A stretch of DNA of 64,000 bases from Phymatolithon calcareum (lineage: Eukaryota; Rhodophyta; Florideophyceae; Hapalidiales): NCBI GenBank assembly GCA_977006965.1, contig OZ345366.1, forward strand, positions 2,542,001 through 2,606,000, read 5' to 3'. Positions 40,820 through 53,031 of this stretch are shown one piece after another. The position numbers and the translations under genes are program-made. Within the stretch, counting starts at the first letter, position 1. Each line of letters starts with the position of its first letter. The notes under the pieces are model-generated. The model was not told the DNA's origin. It saw nothing but the letters and a program-made list of their open reading frames with translations, and ran no database searches.

Positions 40820-43625
40820 GAATTTGCGACAGTTCCTGTGTCACCCGGCGAGGTGGAATGGCACTTATAACAAAGCCAGGAACACTCACGAAAGTCCTCT
40901 TCAAGGTAGCGACAAAAATGTACAAGGTTGTGGCAATGGCGGCAGACACAACTATTGCTGTCGTTTACATTTCGCCACTAGCGAAATTAGAGGAGTACGA
41001 GAAGTGTCTTGAATATCAGCGGAAGTACTGCTGTGGAAAATCAGTTATCATGGGAGACATGAACGCACGGCATCGCCTTTGGGACCACAAGGGAAACTGG
41101 AGGGAAACTAAGATTATGTGATCGGCATCGAAATACAACTAGGGAATAAGGACAGCCAGCACCTCGACATTTGTGACAAGGAGAGGAAGAAGCAATATTG
41201 ACATATTTCTCACAAAGGCAGCAGAGGCCGGAGTTCCGTACACTGAGATCGGGATTTGGAATGGAGCTACAGAGCATCTGCCAGTCCGAATGCGATTCAT
41301 GAATCACAAAAATTTTGCGAAACAGAGAGAACAGTTCATATCGAAGGCAGAACGAAAAACTCCGAAACGACCAGAGAAAGCAATTACTGAAATATCAGCA
41401 TGGGCACCGGAAATGATCAAAAAAGTAATGGAGTGCAAGAGCTCGGATGACTTGATTGCCTGGTACGAAATGTTTCGCGCCAAGCTCATTAATCCATGGA
41501 TATCAGAAAACTCAAGGTCAGGGCGTTATAAAGGCTTTTGGAACAAGGAACTTGACCAGATGGCGAAAAAAAGCACAGTTGTACGAAAAGGCAAAAAATC
41601 TGGTCTTGAAGCCGACGAAGAAGAGCTAAAAGCAGCTAAGGTGCGCCTCAAGAAAAAGAGACGGAAATCGAATAACGAACAATTCGAGTCATTTGTAAAA
41701 GGAATTGAAGAGAAGGGCCCCGCGGAGGCGGCAAATATCAACAGCAAGATCATGAAATGCAAGGACAGAAGAATTGAAAAAAGATAGCAAACAAATGCTC
41801 GGCCTACATCTCAAATGTATGCAAAGTTGAAAAGGACTGGAATGTGAAACTAGAAGGATTTACGATGAACAGAGCAATGAGGAGGCATCTGCAAAGAGCT
41901 TTCAATACGGCCCCGAAAGGGAAGGCGGTTGGTCCAGACAGTGTAGCACGGAAGTATACTTTGACCTAATATTGGCTATTTGGGAGACATGTGGCCGACT
42001 GAAATGCCTCCCACGCCAATGTAGACAAGCAGCACTTATTCCCTTATACAAGAAAGGACCAGCGCACATTGCGGCAAACTACAGACCCATTTTCTTACTA
42101 AGCCAGGCCAGGAGGATTGTCAACTCAGCACTAGACTCCTACATTAGAGATCACTACCAGTTCAACAAGGCACAACTTGGATTCCGGAGGGATAAGAGCA
42201 CGTATCTGGCCATACTCCGGGAAAACAATACTATGAGAAGTGGGCATCCCTATGTTGCAGTCCTCGACCTATAGTGTCCCAAGGGACATCTTCATGGAGC
42301 GTCTGACCACCAAATTGCCGATGCACATTACTCGGATGGTAGGCTACTTACTGAAGCCGTCGTGGATCACATCCTCAAGGGACGAATCAAAAGCATTGTG
42401 CATTATCAACAGAGGTGTTCCACAAGGGTCCCCATTACGCCCGTGCCTTTATACCATATTCATGGATAAGTTTGCCGAAGCCGCTGGAAAAGTTACAGGA
42501 ACTATCTCCGAGCAGCCAGTTCAGTTATTTGCGGACGACGTTCTTCTACAGACCAAGAATGCGAAAGGGTTGCCAAGGATACTGGACATATCCACGGAGT
42601 GGGCAGACGAACATTCTATGACATGGAACACAAAGCAAGGAAAGAGCGAAGTGCTAAAGTACAAGGGGTTACCTAAGCAAAAGTTCATGCTTACTAGAAA
42701 AGAGCTACACCAAGCTTGTAGACTTTCCTACCTGGGCATTAATATGAACAACACTGGAATTACAGATGATACAGCAATGTCGAGAGTGCGGAATGCGGTT
42801 GGATGCATCTACAAACTTAGGCAGAGTGGCGTTAATTTCAGTGGGTTCCACCGCGAAATATGTACCAGGATTTTCAAGTCGTTGATTCTCCCCAAGTGGG
42901 AGTATGCAAGTCATCTGACTCGGATGATGAAGCGGTTGCTATCAGCAGTTGAGGCAGCAGAAGGCCATTTTTTACAAGTGTGTCTTCGGGAAATATGCGA
43001 AGCATCGAAAAAATCGAATGAGAGTGCTCTGTCGGCTAGATAGTCCGGAGTTGAGGAGGACTCACCAAGCGGAAGGGTTTGCTTTAAGCTTATAAAACCG
43101 GAAAATATACCTGGAACAGGCAGATGAATAGCGAGGAAAACAGGAGGATATAGCAGAATTATCGAAGGATATTAACTATCTCAGAAACAAGGAGCACCTC
43201 AGCAAAGCATTGAAAAAAGCAGAAGAAGGGAAAGTGCCAAAGATGCGGCGATTAGAAGATGCAAACCAAGTATGGCAAAAATCCGAAGAGGATCTCTCAA
43301 TGACTGATTTTTAACAGAGCTCCATTGTGGAGGAAATCAATCCTCGGTGAGTATTTCGGTGTCACCCGGGGGTCAAATTTGCAGGGAATGCTTAATCTGT
43401 TTTGTAGGGACGAGGGTTGCTGGAACGTGGCCAGAAGCTCGTCGAGTGCTCGCTTAGTCCAGACGACGTCTTATTTTGTGGTTTTTGTAGACTACGGAAC
43501 TGTGGAACACCCACTATGAAACCCTTCCTGGGACAGAATCAAGCCAAATTTTCTTGGCACTCGGAACGTTGCCCCAAGCGTCAGCAGATGCGTTGGTAGC
43601 TTTATATAAAACTCTACTTTCTTCT
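40820..43625 (+). pseudogene. LINE (endonuclease plus reverse transcriptase), broken
   Basis: The most complete LINE here. Its frames cover the apurinic-type endonuclease (40861-41121 with VVYISPLAK and GDMNARHRLWDH; 41173-41300 with NIDIFLT and TEHLPV in place of the usual SDHxPV). A basic linker follows (41400-41787). The RT has KAVGPDSVARK (about 41920), AALIPLYKKG and NYRPIFLLS (about 42030-42110), QLGFRRDKST (about 42175), NRGVPQGSPLRPCLYTIFMD (about 42410) and the catalytic QLFADDVLLQTKNAKG (about 42530). WEYASHLTRMM follows near 42900. Frames change at least four times. The 3' tail at 43490-43625 ends in a TTCTTCTTCTTC run. No RNase H was seen. Confidence 0.8.
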
Positions 43626-43729
43626 TCTTCTAGGTCATCCGCTGGGCCACATGGGGAATGCGTCCCATGCGCATGTAGAATTTGTGTTTTTCGCTTTGCT
43701 AGTAGTACATAAGATATTTGAGGAAATTA

Positions 43730-44579
43730 GCTAAATGGTCAGCAAAAGTGGTAAAAGTACGCTAAATATCTACCCAAGGCAAAACTACTAGTTATGCGAT
43801 ACGTGGAGCACGGACAGTTGGTTATTTTGTAGGGAAAAAGGGATGTAGCTTTGGTACTTCCTCTTTATCCAAGTTTTGTGCACATCCTCAATTTCGTCTG
43901 ACAAGCTCAACTCGCAACGCTCCCGCACTTCTCACTCTGAAACCATGGACAAGAAGGAGCTAGTGCCACAGATGGACGACTACGGTTGACCACAACACGG
44001 GAATGGGAAAGGCACACCTCCTGGCGAAGCGCAACAAGCAGTATCTGACACTCATCTGTAGCCAGCACACCGTTTGCACCTTCCACGTGAGCGTCAGCGT
44101 GCTGCCGAACGTCGGCGGTGTCAGGATCACTGGTTCGGGGACGTATGGATGTTGCGACCGTGGGCCAATCAACACGAGCGCAGAATCAGGCGTGTTGCAG
44201 TCACTGGTGAATTGCAAGTATAGGATGATATGGTGCCGTATGTCCTTTTGGCTAAGCCGATCCGCAAGCGCAAGAAGCCCTAGTTGCCATACGAAATGTG
44301 GGCTCGTCACATCGACCACTCCTCACTGACATGCGGTACGCCCGATATCAACAACCTTGTCGAGGCGAAGCGAAAGCACATCGACAAAGCGGCGCAGTCC
44401 ATGATCATCGACCTCATCGCGTTCTATGACGGAGATACAATGAATAGTTGCGACGAGAAGATAAACTAGAGAGAGCAGCGCGCGCAATAATGTTGCCGTC
44501 GCATAGAGTGCTCTGAGAAACGGATGAGTAGTAGGTTTGGCTAGAGGTGGTTATTTGTGGCAATTTAGCGAATTTCCTA
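43730..44579. mobile_element. Non-autonomous MULE, copy 2
   Basis: An 850-bp element with ends GAGGAAATTAGCTAAATGGTC and the inverted counterpart ending AATTTCCTA. The flanking decamers TAAGATATTT (43720-43729) and TAAAATATGT (44580-44589) match at 8 of 10. The interior carries a degraded plus-strand copy of the zinc-knuckle ORF seen in copy 1 (LTCGTPDINNLVEAKR at about 44330). Older than copy 1. Confidence 0.7.
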
Positions 44580-44589
44580 TAAAATATGT

Positions 44590-45315
44590 TGTCTCTTCTC
44601 GTTAGCAAAGGAAGCTGGATGTTTCTGGACTTCGGCTATATTGCTTGGACTCAACATGCATCACGCTTGCGGGTACATTCAACACCGCTGTAGTAGAGTG
44701 GACTTTCGCCACCAATGGGATTTTTCGACCCATCTGGCCCACTGCTCCATTAGGGACCACCGTAGTAATTGGTCTATGACACCTCGTAGATTAATCTAGA
44801 CTTAGCTTTACAGTAGTCGCTTTTGGTCTGACACTGTGAGCAGAGCGCCGAGTACTTAAGAGCGTTGCCGCAAGGTATTATATACTACAAGCTACTACCG
44901 GCTTAGATTTCCTTCGCAGAGAAAGTCTTCGGGACCACTGTTTCGAGTCCAGCGGCCTCTGACCTAGTTGGTCGTCCACCTGAGCTGGGCACTTCGCGGC
45001 AAGGAGTGCTACCTCCGACTTTGCCCACGTCACTAGATGAGGCGCCGTACAGACGTCTTCGGTCTTCGCTCAGTGAGTGACATCCATTCCACCTGGCGTT
45101 CAACTCCGCTTCTTACTCTCTCGCTGGTGCTACAAATAAAGTCACCCTTCATGTTATAAACGCTCTGCCCCAACAAATCGCTCTTCGGGGCTGCAATACC
45201 GTGGCGCAGGTATAACAGGTCCAACCGGGAATCCGCGCTACTACACATGCGAAGTTTGAGACTTCCCACTCTTCCTGATCGCCTCTTCTTCGCCGTATTG
45301 TGGCGTCCAACGCAA
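44590..45315. other. Region without recognised gene
   Basis: Short ORFs on the minus strand at 44903-45334 overlap each other and show no family motif. No repeat ends were found. Confidence 0.3.
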
Positions 45316-45690
45316 CTCTCTTACTCCTATACAAATAGCTCCCTTCAAATTGTAATTACAGTTTGCATTTAAAGCAAGCCCTTACAGAGAGCATTACAGT
45401 CATTACAGTACTGTAGGTTTGGATGCGTACTTACACCATGAAGGATCACCAAGGGAAAAACCCTAGAACCGCTGCTTACAGCTTCTTACACTGTAAGCAC
45501 TACAGCTCGGGCTAGGAAGCCGCGTCGAGGCTTCCAGATTCTTCCATTGATCCATTTCTCGTTTTGCCAAGTCATCTTTGATCCAATTCGTTTTCTATAA
45601 AGGTCCCCGCTTCGCGGCGCCCTCGGCGTTTGGCGAGGGAACAACCCGGCCACAGCCAGTGCACCAACTTGTGCGATCAGCAACCCCACA
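45316..45690 (+). repeat. Dispersed repeat, copy 2 (TTACAGT-rich)
   Basis: The direct counterpart of 10912-11302. Shared landmarks are GCATTACAGTCATTACAGTA, GAAGGATCACCAAGGG, AGGAAGCCGCG and TCCATTGATCCATTTCTCG. No ORF is conserved. Confidence 0.65.
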
Positions 45691-46144
45691 CGTATAAGCC
45701 GATACGGCGGGATTGCAGCGACAGATTCGTATTTTTCTTTTCGTGCGTTCGTCTCAAGATCGACGGCGTTTCCAAGGTTGTGGCTTTAAAAGGCGACGTC
45801 GATTCCGCCCGTCTTTTCTTGTGATGAATCCTTTGTAGAGTTGCTTCTCTCAACGCGCTGAACACCTGCGTTGTGCTGTTTCGGCGCACTATCCGAAGTT
45901 GACGGCCCATTCAAAAGTCGCCATCATCCAACATTGCCATTTTCGCACAGCGCTTCGCACACTTCCTTCTTTTCGATTTCCTCATCATTCATCTCACGCG
46001 TCATCAAGACGCCAATTTCTCCAACTCTCCGTTTCCATCTCTTCCTTTTCGGCTTCCACTTCTCTCTCTTTTTCTGTCCTCATTTCAGTCGCTCATTGTT
46101 TCGTCTCTCCTGCCCTTTTTCTCTCCTCCGGGCATCTCTGACTA

Positions 46145-46899
46145 TTGTGGCGACGGGTTCTAGTGAGCCTATCGCTACACAGACCTTTTGACTATCTATA
46201 CGACAAGGCCCACAGTGGAGGTGCATTGACTGTGGTGAATCCAGTAGGATATCGACTAATCTTTTCGAAGGCGGAGAAAAACTTCCAAGTCAGTATTGCT
46301 AGGCCCGGAAAAATACTAGTTTCTGTGTTTTACATCTCACCTTCAGCGTCCATTCGAGGAAAGATGGGAAATGAGGTACAGAGGTGACTACGGATGCTAC
46401 AGACAAGTTGCACGGAGCCATCTATTGATATGCGGGAGTGGAACGCAGGGCATAAGACCTGGGACTGGGAATCGAATCAAAAGGGCACCTTTTGTCTACA
46501 ATGCTCGGAACACAACGGATAGGTTCCTTGTCACGGAAGACAGAGCACGTGTATTACGTATAACGGCAAAAGAACCCCCGATTTCTTTCTCGGATTGGTC
46601 ACATCACCAAGACGCCACTGGGAGGGAAACTCTCAGGATATGTTTGTGATAACGAGTATTTGGACAGCAGCACCAAGACAAATATCGACAATGAGAAGAT
46701 CCGACCCGGAAGTCGTGGAAAAAGTACGAGCGGAATACCCTCACACTCTGCCTCCAATAGTTATGCGTCGAAAAGATTGTCAGTAACCCAGCACACTGGA
46801 TTCATTTTACGAATCTTGTTGATATATCAACACGGTCTGTCGGGTGCGTGTGCTTGGATACGGGGTACCCAAGGAAGCTCGTTGTCTCAAAATCTTTAG
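46145..46899 (+). pseudogene. LINE endonuclease fragment
   Basis: ORF pieces 46145-46387, 46371-46649 and 46660-46899 look like a broken LINE endonuclease. GGALTVVNPVGYRLIFSKAE and KILVSVFYISPSASIRGK correspond to the GMALITK...AVVYISPLAK region of the LINE at 40.9 kb. The catalytic GDxN motif is not recognisable. No RT follows directly. The next LINE sequence (47834) belongs to a later part of ORF2 and may be a separate copy. Confidence 0.5.
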
Positions 46900-47833
46900 A
46901 ATAAAATATATTGGACTTAGATGTACATCTTGTCGACCTTGTTTAATTTAGTTTCACAGACCACACCAGTGTTGAAAGTGGTTCCTTCAACCAAAAATTT
47001 CAAAAAGTCTGTTCTCAATTAGCGATTTTCGTGACCTTCGGAAAATGTTCCATGATCAAGCTTTTTAGGATACGTGGCGAAATTGGGCTATTTAGAGCCC
47101 TCAGTAGACACATATAGTGCACACTCCGTCCACAGTGTCTTAAGCAAGGACCGCTGCAATACTTTTGATATGTACACGTGTACACATACATTGGGATATA
47201 GCCATTATAAGAGATATATTAGTATATTGTTTGAACACATGTAAGTATTGTGCACGTGATTGAGGATTCCTGTGTTGTCAAGATATGACTGTTTGTTTAC
47301 ATTTAATTACATCGGTGTAGCCACTTGGGCTGACACTAGCTAGCTATTCTTAGTTTCTACGCCTTACACACGTTAGGTGCATTGCGCAAGTGTCATGTGC
47401 ATTGTTGTTACTGCCATTATGCATGCCATGCATAATACAGTATCATGCAAACGACAAGCATGGTTGTAAGTGTCATGTTCATTGTTGACGATGTAATGTA
47501 CGTGGCTGGATGCGTAATGGGGTACGTGGCCATAGGTTAAAAGTGCCAGGCGACCGTTAGTAATGCTGTGCGTCATGCATTACATGATCAGGAGCCAATG
47601 ATGTAGGGCCATCGTACAACAGAAGTGCATGCCATGCACGATCGTGTATCCAAGGCTGCTGACGTCGTCATTGCTTACGTTGGCATAGTAGAAAACCCAA
47701 GTCAGGATATTTCTAGAGTAGTGTGGTGACACTTATATAGTCCCACCAACTTCACCGACTTCGGAATAAACCAAGGAACCATCCACCATCGTCTCAACCC
47801 AACCTTCTTATCTTCTAACAACCAGCTTCCATG
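46900..47833. other. Region without recognised gene
   Basis: Contains repeated GCATGCCATGCA-like palindromic motifs (about 47395-47640) and many ATGTACA/TGTACAC words. No coding or TE structure is supported. Confidence 0.3.
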
Positions 47834-49720
47834 GCACCCGCAGCACTTTGGAAGACGTAATCTCAAAGCTCAATGAGGCTGCCCAGATACTCTCCGGTTT
47901 ATGCAGCCGTTTGAGAATCAAGGTGAACGTTCAGAAATGCAAGGTGCTAGGATTTGCTACAGGCGGACGCTCACCGCAGAAAATTAATGACGGTAAAGTC
48001 AATATCGATGGCGAGGCAATAAACGCAGTTGCGGCATACAAGTTCCTCGGAGTTCATTTCGATCAACGACTAAGCTTCAAATTGCACTGCCGGGAAGTGA
48101 GCCAGAAACTTAAGGCCAAGACCCGCTTCATGCAAGCGCTCGGCGGAACATCTTGCGGCGCGGAATCATCAACGACGGAGGCCTTCCGTCAGAGCTACTG
48201 CGAGCCAAGTGCGCTATATAGTGCATCAGCTTTCGATGGAAGTCGCTCGGAACGAAACGGCTCGAGCGGCTAGCGGTTGTTTGAAATCTACGACAATTGA
48301 CAAGCTCCGGTCACTGACTGGGATGCGTAGCCTGCGAGTTATTGCAGAGATGCAAGCTATTCTTGTCATGGACAAAGAACTTCGACTTCTGCCGGACACT
48401 CCTGTGGCTCGCACAACCCAGACAATGTGCTGAACTCTAGAAGCAACGTAGGGTCGTGGAGGGACTCGAGAATCTACAATATGGGAGAGAAATGGACCCT
48501 TGCGCTCCCACGCAATGGGATCCAACCACCAATTCAGAAGGACAGCTCCGGTAACAGGTTTTCAACCTTCACGACTCTTGTTTCGTCGAAGAACGATCTA
48601 GAGGAGAAGCGTACCGCGACAGAAGCTTTTCTTTTAGAGCGAAATGCAGCACAACCAGCCGATGTCAAGTGTGGACTGACGGAAGTGTCTAAAAAATACA
48701 ACATGAATTTGTCTGCGACCTCAATCATGGAGAACGAGTCTCCGTAAAATGGGATGAAGGCTGATATACTGCGACGTTCAACAAATTCAGCTCCGCTCAG
48801 TACCAGAACCACGAAGCAGCGAAACGTTTTGAGTCTCGATACTGCAAACCCCTGGTAGTCCTCTTGGCCTACGACGACGGAGACGAGCACGCCTACTCAA
48901 CGACCCCTATTACTGCGAAACACAGCGTCATCATGTGCGACGAAGATGGTGACACACTCGACATTTATCGTACTATCCCATTCCAAATCGTCAGAGCTGG
49001 GATTCTGATTTTGCTCGGCGGAGAAGAAACTGTTATGGAAGAAGCGCTGGTCGTTGGGGCTGTCGGCTCTTCATTTGACGCAGCGGCATTTGCCGCCGTA
49101 TATGCCTTCCAAGCAACCTCAACCGTACAAACTTCCAGCGGCAGCACTATCAGATGGTTCACTGAGAGCCGTAGCTGCGTAGACGAACTCAACGGGCAAC
49201 CGCAGATGTTTGGTGACATGGTCCGGAATCAATGGAACCTTATGGAACGGTTATTTTCACTCGAGATTCAGATAGAGTGTGTTTAGATAACGAATTTACT
49301 TCGGCGTCGCGAAGAATCGGGCTGCTGATGATCTGACGCGACGGGGAATTTCGGAATCGAGTCTGGCGCTAAAACCGAGCGATATGTTTCACTTTGGAAG
49401 CGGCACGATTCATCATAAAACCGTTTTCTAGTAGCAAACCAGTGACCCTTCCTTCGTTTCCGAAAGATCTGCATATCTCGCAGAGACGTGCGGAGGTGGT
49501 ACTGCACCGAGCCCATATTTAACTGAAGTCCTTATGTGGCAAGCTTCACCATGGACACAGCGAGGATGAACCTCTTCTCTACGATCCAGTATGCAAGATG
49601 TGCCTGTATGGCGTCAAGGAGACAGTGGAGCATCTGACCCCACACTGCTCTGTGCAGAGATTGACCCATAGAGATAGTCTAACATTTGGACAATTAGAAC
49701 CTACTCTAGGGTACGTTCTG
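47834..49720 (+). pseudogene. LINE ORF2 3' half with RNase H and zinc knuckle
   Basis: Begins after the RT catalytic motif: LEDVISKLNEAAQILS, then RIKVNVQKCKVLGFATGG and AAYKFLGVHFDQRLSFKLHC (RT thumb side, 47848-48273). The RNase H follows: WTDGS at 48672-48686 in one frame, then FTESRSCVDELNG (about 49155) in another. Finally a gag-like knuckle CKMCLYGVKETVEHLTPHC (CX2CX9HX4C) lies at about 49590-49650. The 51259-51645 insert carries a homologous end. RNase H after RT places it in an I/Jockey-like LINE group, unlike the 40.8 kb LINE, where none is seen. Several frameshifts. Confidence 0.7.
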
Positions 49721-49739
49721 GCAGTAATTATCACATTCT

Positions 49740-51245
49740 GTAGTAAAGAAAGAATGAATTAATATACTGTTGATCCTTCTCCACACCTCGAGGAGAATGG
49801 TTCGCCTGGAAGGAACTCGAACCATTGATCACGGCACATCTCTTAGAGAGATGAAAAAACAAGGAAACGAGCTGTTTAGAAGAGCTTGGAAAACAAAAAG
49901 CGATGTCGACATTTTAGCGCACGAGGAATTCAAGAAAACTTAGCAAAGTGGAGCATAACGCGAAACGTGCGTCGTTCAGTCGATTCCTGGATGGCTTGCA
50001 CGAGCTTCCAGAAGCATCAGGCCTTGAGAGTACGTCCAAAATGGCAAAATCATGTCTGTAAAAATCAGAATTAAAAATCGTAACTTGTTGCCGACCGGCG
50101 AAAGTTGCCCTTAGTCGATGGAGTATGGATTGCTTTGAGAAATTAGTTGGCAATTTCTTCTTTACTGCTGGCGTAACTATTTCTACTCGGGCAGACTTAG
50201 TGCCTGCTTTTATACCACTTTTATCACTATTGTGCTGCGGAGCATATATGAAATCGAGAGCCGGCTCACAGGAGCAATCGCCGCTCTTTCGTCGCGGCGA
50301 CCTCAGGAACCCGAAAGTGCTTCGACTGTCAGCATTTTTCAATAGCAGCACCGTGAAGCTTCGAGTTGACTACCGTGATTTCCGGACGTCGTACTCTGCC
50401 CTTTTTGGTCTGCTTATCCTCAGAAACACTGGAGGATCCAGTCAATTTCGATTTTTGCAGAAAAGAAGGTGTTTCCTTTACTCCTTTTCCGGCCCTACGA
50501 ACCTACAACGGCATACTATCTCTTTTTCTCCCTCTCTGCTACTATTTTCCTCTCGCAAATTGCTGCGCCTACGTTTCCATTTTCAGATTTCCCTTCCCAT
50601 CAACGTAGCAAACAGCCAATTCTCTGTTTCTGTAGATCATTAAAGTTCTTCGCTTATGATATTCCCTTCTCGTGAGCTAATATCATCTACGCTATAAAAC
50701 AGTGGAAGAAGGCCAAATTCAATAGAGGGCGCCGAGATATCAATCTCTACTGTACATCTCCACCGCATATCGGAGGAATAATTTTGCTTGTCATTGGCCT
50801 TGCTTGAATATTCAAGGCATACGCGTCCTCATCCATGATATTCAAGAACAGAAGAGTAAACGAAAGCGTCCTCATTTCACAGCAAAAACTGTTTAAAGTC
50901 ATCCCCAGATATTTCTAGTAACATCGAAAAGGTTCTGGAAACCAGTATGTAAAAACTTTTGATTACAGTAAGTAAATCTAGGAACTATAGAAATAATCCT
51001 TTGTCTCTATTATGATAAGATCAGCTATGAAGGATCGAGAATTTGTTCTATTAAACAAATTCAAGCTTTAGTACAGTGGTATCTTAACAACTGTACAAAT
51101 TGATCAAAACTACTCTGCATACTGTATTAGAGTTGTGTACAGAGTATAAAGCATGTGGTGCTATGTACACTTCTTATAAACAATCCAAACTGATAGTATT
51201 ATCATAGTATAAAATATTAAAGGATGATAAAAGTATGCTTTGCAT
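49740..51245. other. Region without recognised gene
   Basis: The plus ORF 50125-50643 (172 codons) spans a pyrimidine-rich stretch and is opposed by a minus ORF 49914-50351. Neither has a family motif. 50700-51240 is AT-rich and empty. Confidence 0.35.
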
Positions 51246-51258
51246 ATGTCCTGTATTC

Positions 51259-51645
51259 TATCTTTCTTTATTGCAGAGACCGTTAGTTATCGTCCGAACT
51301 TACCCTCGAGCAAGCTCTCATTGTTCAGAAATTTAAGTATCTCAATATGTCTCTCCCTGCACAGATCTTCTACAATTTTGTTGCTTATTCTTCCTACGAA
51401 TAGTTGTTGAGATACAGTCCGACCAGAAGTGTGTAGAATCAGGTGCTGCACTGTCTCCGTAACGCCATGTAGGCGCATCTTAAACACCGGGTCATAGAGT
51501 CGCGGTTTGTCCTCGCTGCGCCCATGATGAAAGCTTGCTACATTTGGGGAGAAATTCACTATGAGCTGATTTAATATCACCTCAGCACGTCTCTGTGAGA
51601 TGCTAACATCTTTCGGGCCAGTAGGTAAGATAGCAAGTTTGCTTC
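51259..51645 (-). mobile_element. 5'-truncated LINE copy with 12-bp duplication
   Basis: Flanked by TGTCCTGTATTC (51247-51258 and 51646-51657), a perfect 12-bp duplication. On the minus strand it encodes FHHGRSEDKPRLYDPVFKMR and GVTETVQHLILH, homologous to the zinc-knuckle end of the LINE at 47.8-49.7 kb. Two Cys positions are replaced by Phe and Arg. It ends in GCAATAAAGAAAGATA. It therefore links the AAAG-type tail to a LINE ORF2. Confidence 0.8.
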
Positions 51646-52490
51646 TGTCCTGTATTCGGAAAATGTGGCATACGAAAAATACATAGAAGCAAAGAAATTA
51701 TAATACTGGGATCCATAACTGTTCATATCACGAGATAACACACAAGCTTCAGATTATAAGAAACTTCATACCTAAATACAGATATTAGAATTACAATAAT
51801 AGGATTATAGAATAACCACCGATCGTGAGAGAGAAGTGACAATTCAAATTTGAACGACAAAGCCTCCTCCGCGAGGAAGACGAGAAATTTTAAGCAAGGA
51901 AGTTGGGCGACACCTGCAATTTTCCACCTCCATCTCTCCACCCTCTACTGCTGCGAGGATGGTGTCTGGTCCAACTGGAAAGGCCCCCGGCCTGGACAAG
52001 GTAGAAAACGAATTCTTGAAAGTGGACCCAGTAGTAAGCACATGAGTACTATTCTTGATTTGGGAAGCTTGTTGTCTCTTGAACATCACACCTTTGGCTT
52101 TGAGAACAGATGAAAGTATACTTATCTATATGGACGGAGATACAGTAATACCGACTAGGTACCGCCCAATCTCCCTCTTAAGTCAAATGAGAACGGTTAT
52201 CGAAATAGCCTTACTCAAGATGATCAGAAGGAAATACAAGCTCCATTTTTCCTAGCTTGGGTTGCAGAAACGAGAGGGCACTGATCTGACGCCTCTCCGA
52301 GCTGAAACTCTCCGAAAAACAGGCCACAGCTGCGTGGCAATCATAAGTCTTAAATCTACGTACGACTCTGTAGCCGGAAGGTTCTTCAACCAAAGATCAC
52401 CGAAATAGTTTTTCGGGATCCCTTATTCATACAGTCGTGAGACGCTGAGGATTCCGTACGGTACACCATTGACAGAGGCGTGCCCCGGGG

Positions 52491-52817
52491 CAAAGCATTG
52501 GAAAAAATAATTGCTATTGTAATTATTTAAATTATTGTTCCAATAATTTATTCCTGAGTCTCGCATATTTATTGTATTTATTGAGATCGTCGTGGTTGCG
52601 ACAATTATTGTATCGGACTCCTCATTTTTTCGATCCGGTTATTCTATCGCGACAGAAAGTAGCAAGAAGGATCCAATAATTCGGGGAATAACCAGTTATT
52701 TATACCTCACTGAACTTGAATACAATAATTTATTGCTTCTGCGTTCAACAATAAATTATTTATTCTCGACACTTTTCGAGAAAAGAATAAAAATAAATAA
52801 ATAATTCCAATGCTTTG
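52491..52817. mobile_element. hAT-type MITE (327 bp)
   Basis: Perfect inverted ends CAAAGCATTGGAA and a perfect 8-bp duplication CCCCGGGG (52483-52490 and 52818-52825). CAAAG fits the hAT terminal consensus. The left and right halves match the two ends of the 776-bp element at 23398-24173. It lies within the RGVPRGSP codons of the LINE RT, and that motif closes up when it is removed. Confidence 0.9.
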
Positions 52818-53031
52818 CCCCGGGGGTCCCTTTCACTCTTCATGGGCACGATTTCCATTGCTCTAGGATCTTTTGCGGAGAATATCTCAAAAGATCTCTG
52901 CAAAATGTTCACAGACGACGTAAAATTCTCCGCAAAATCAGTGGAAGATCTCCACAGTATCCTGGATCTAGATTCGGAGTAGGCAAAGAGCAATGGTAAG
53001 GAATCAATCACGGCGAAAAGCGTAAATCTTT

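Noticed and set aside
45871-46191. Ser/Phe-rich plus ORF at 45871-46191
   Set aside because: Pyrimidine-rich low-complexity sequence with two overlapping frames; probably a leader or UTR of a LINE copy, not a gene.
47395-47660. Clustered GCATGCCATGCA words as a possible regulatory or CRISPR-like array
   Set aside because: Spacing is irregular and units are not conserved; too weak to call.
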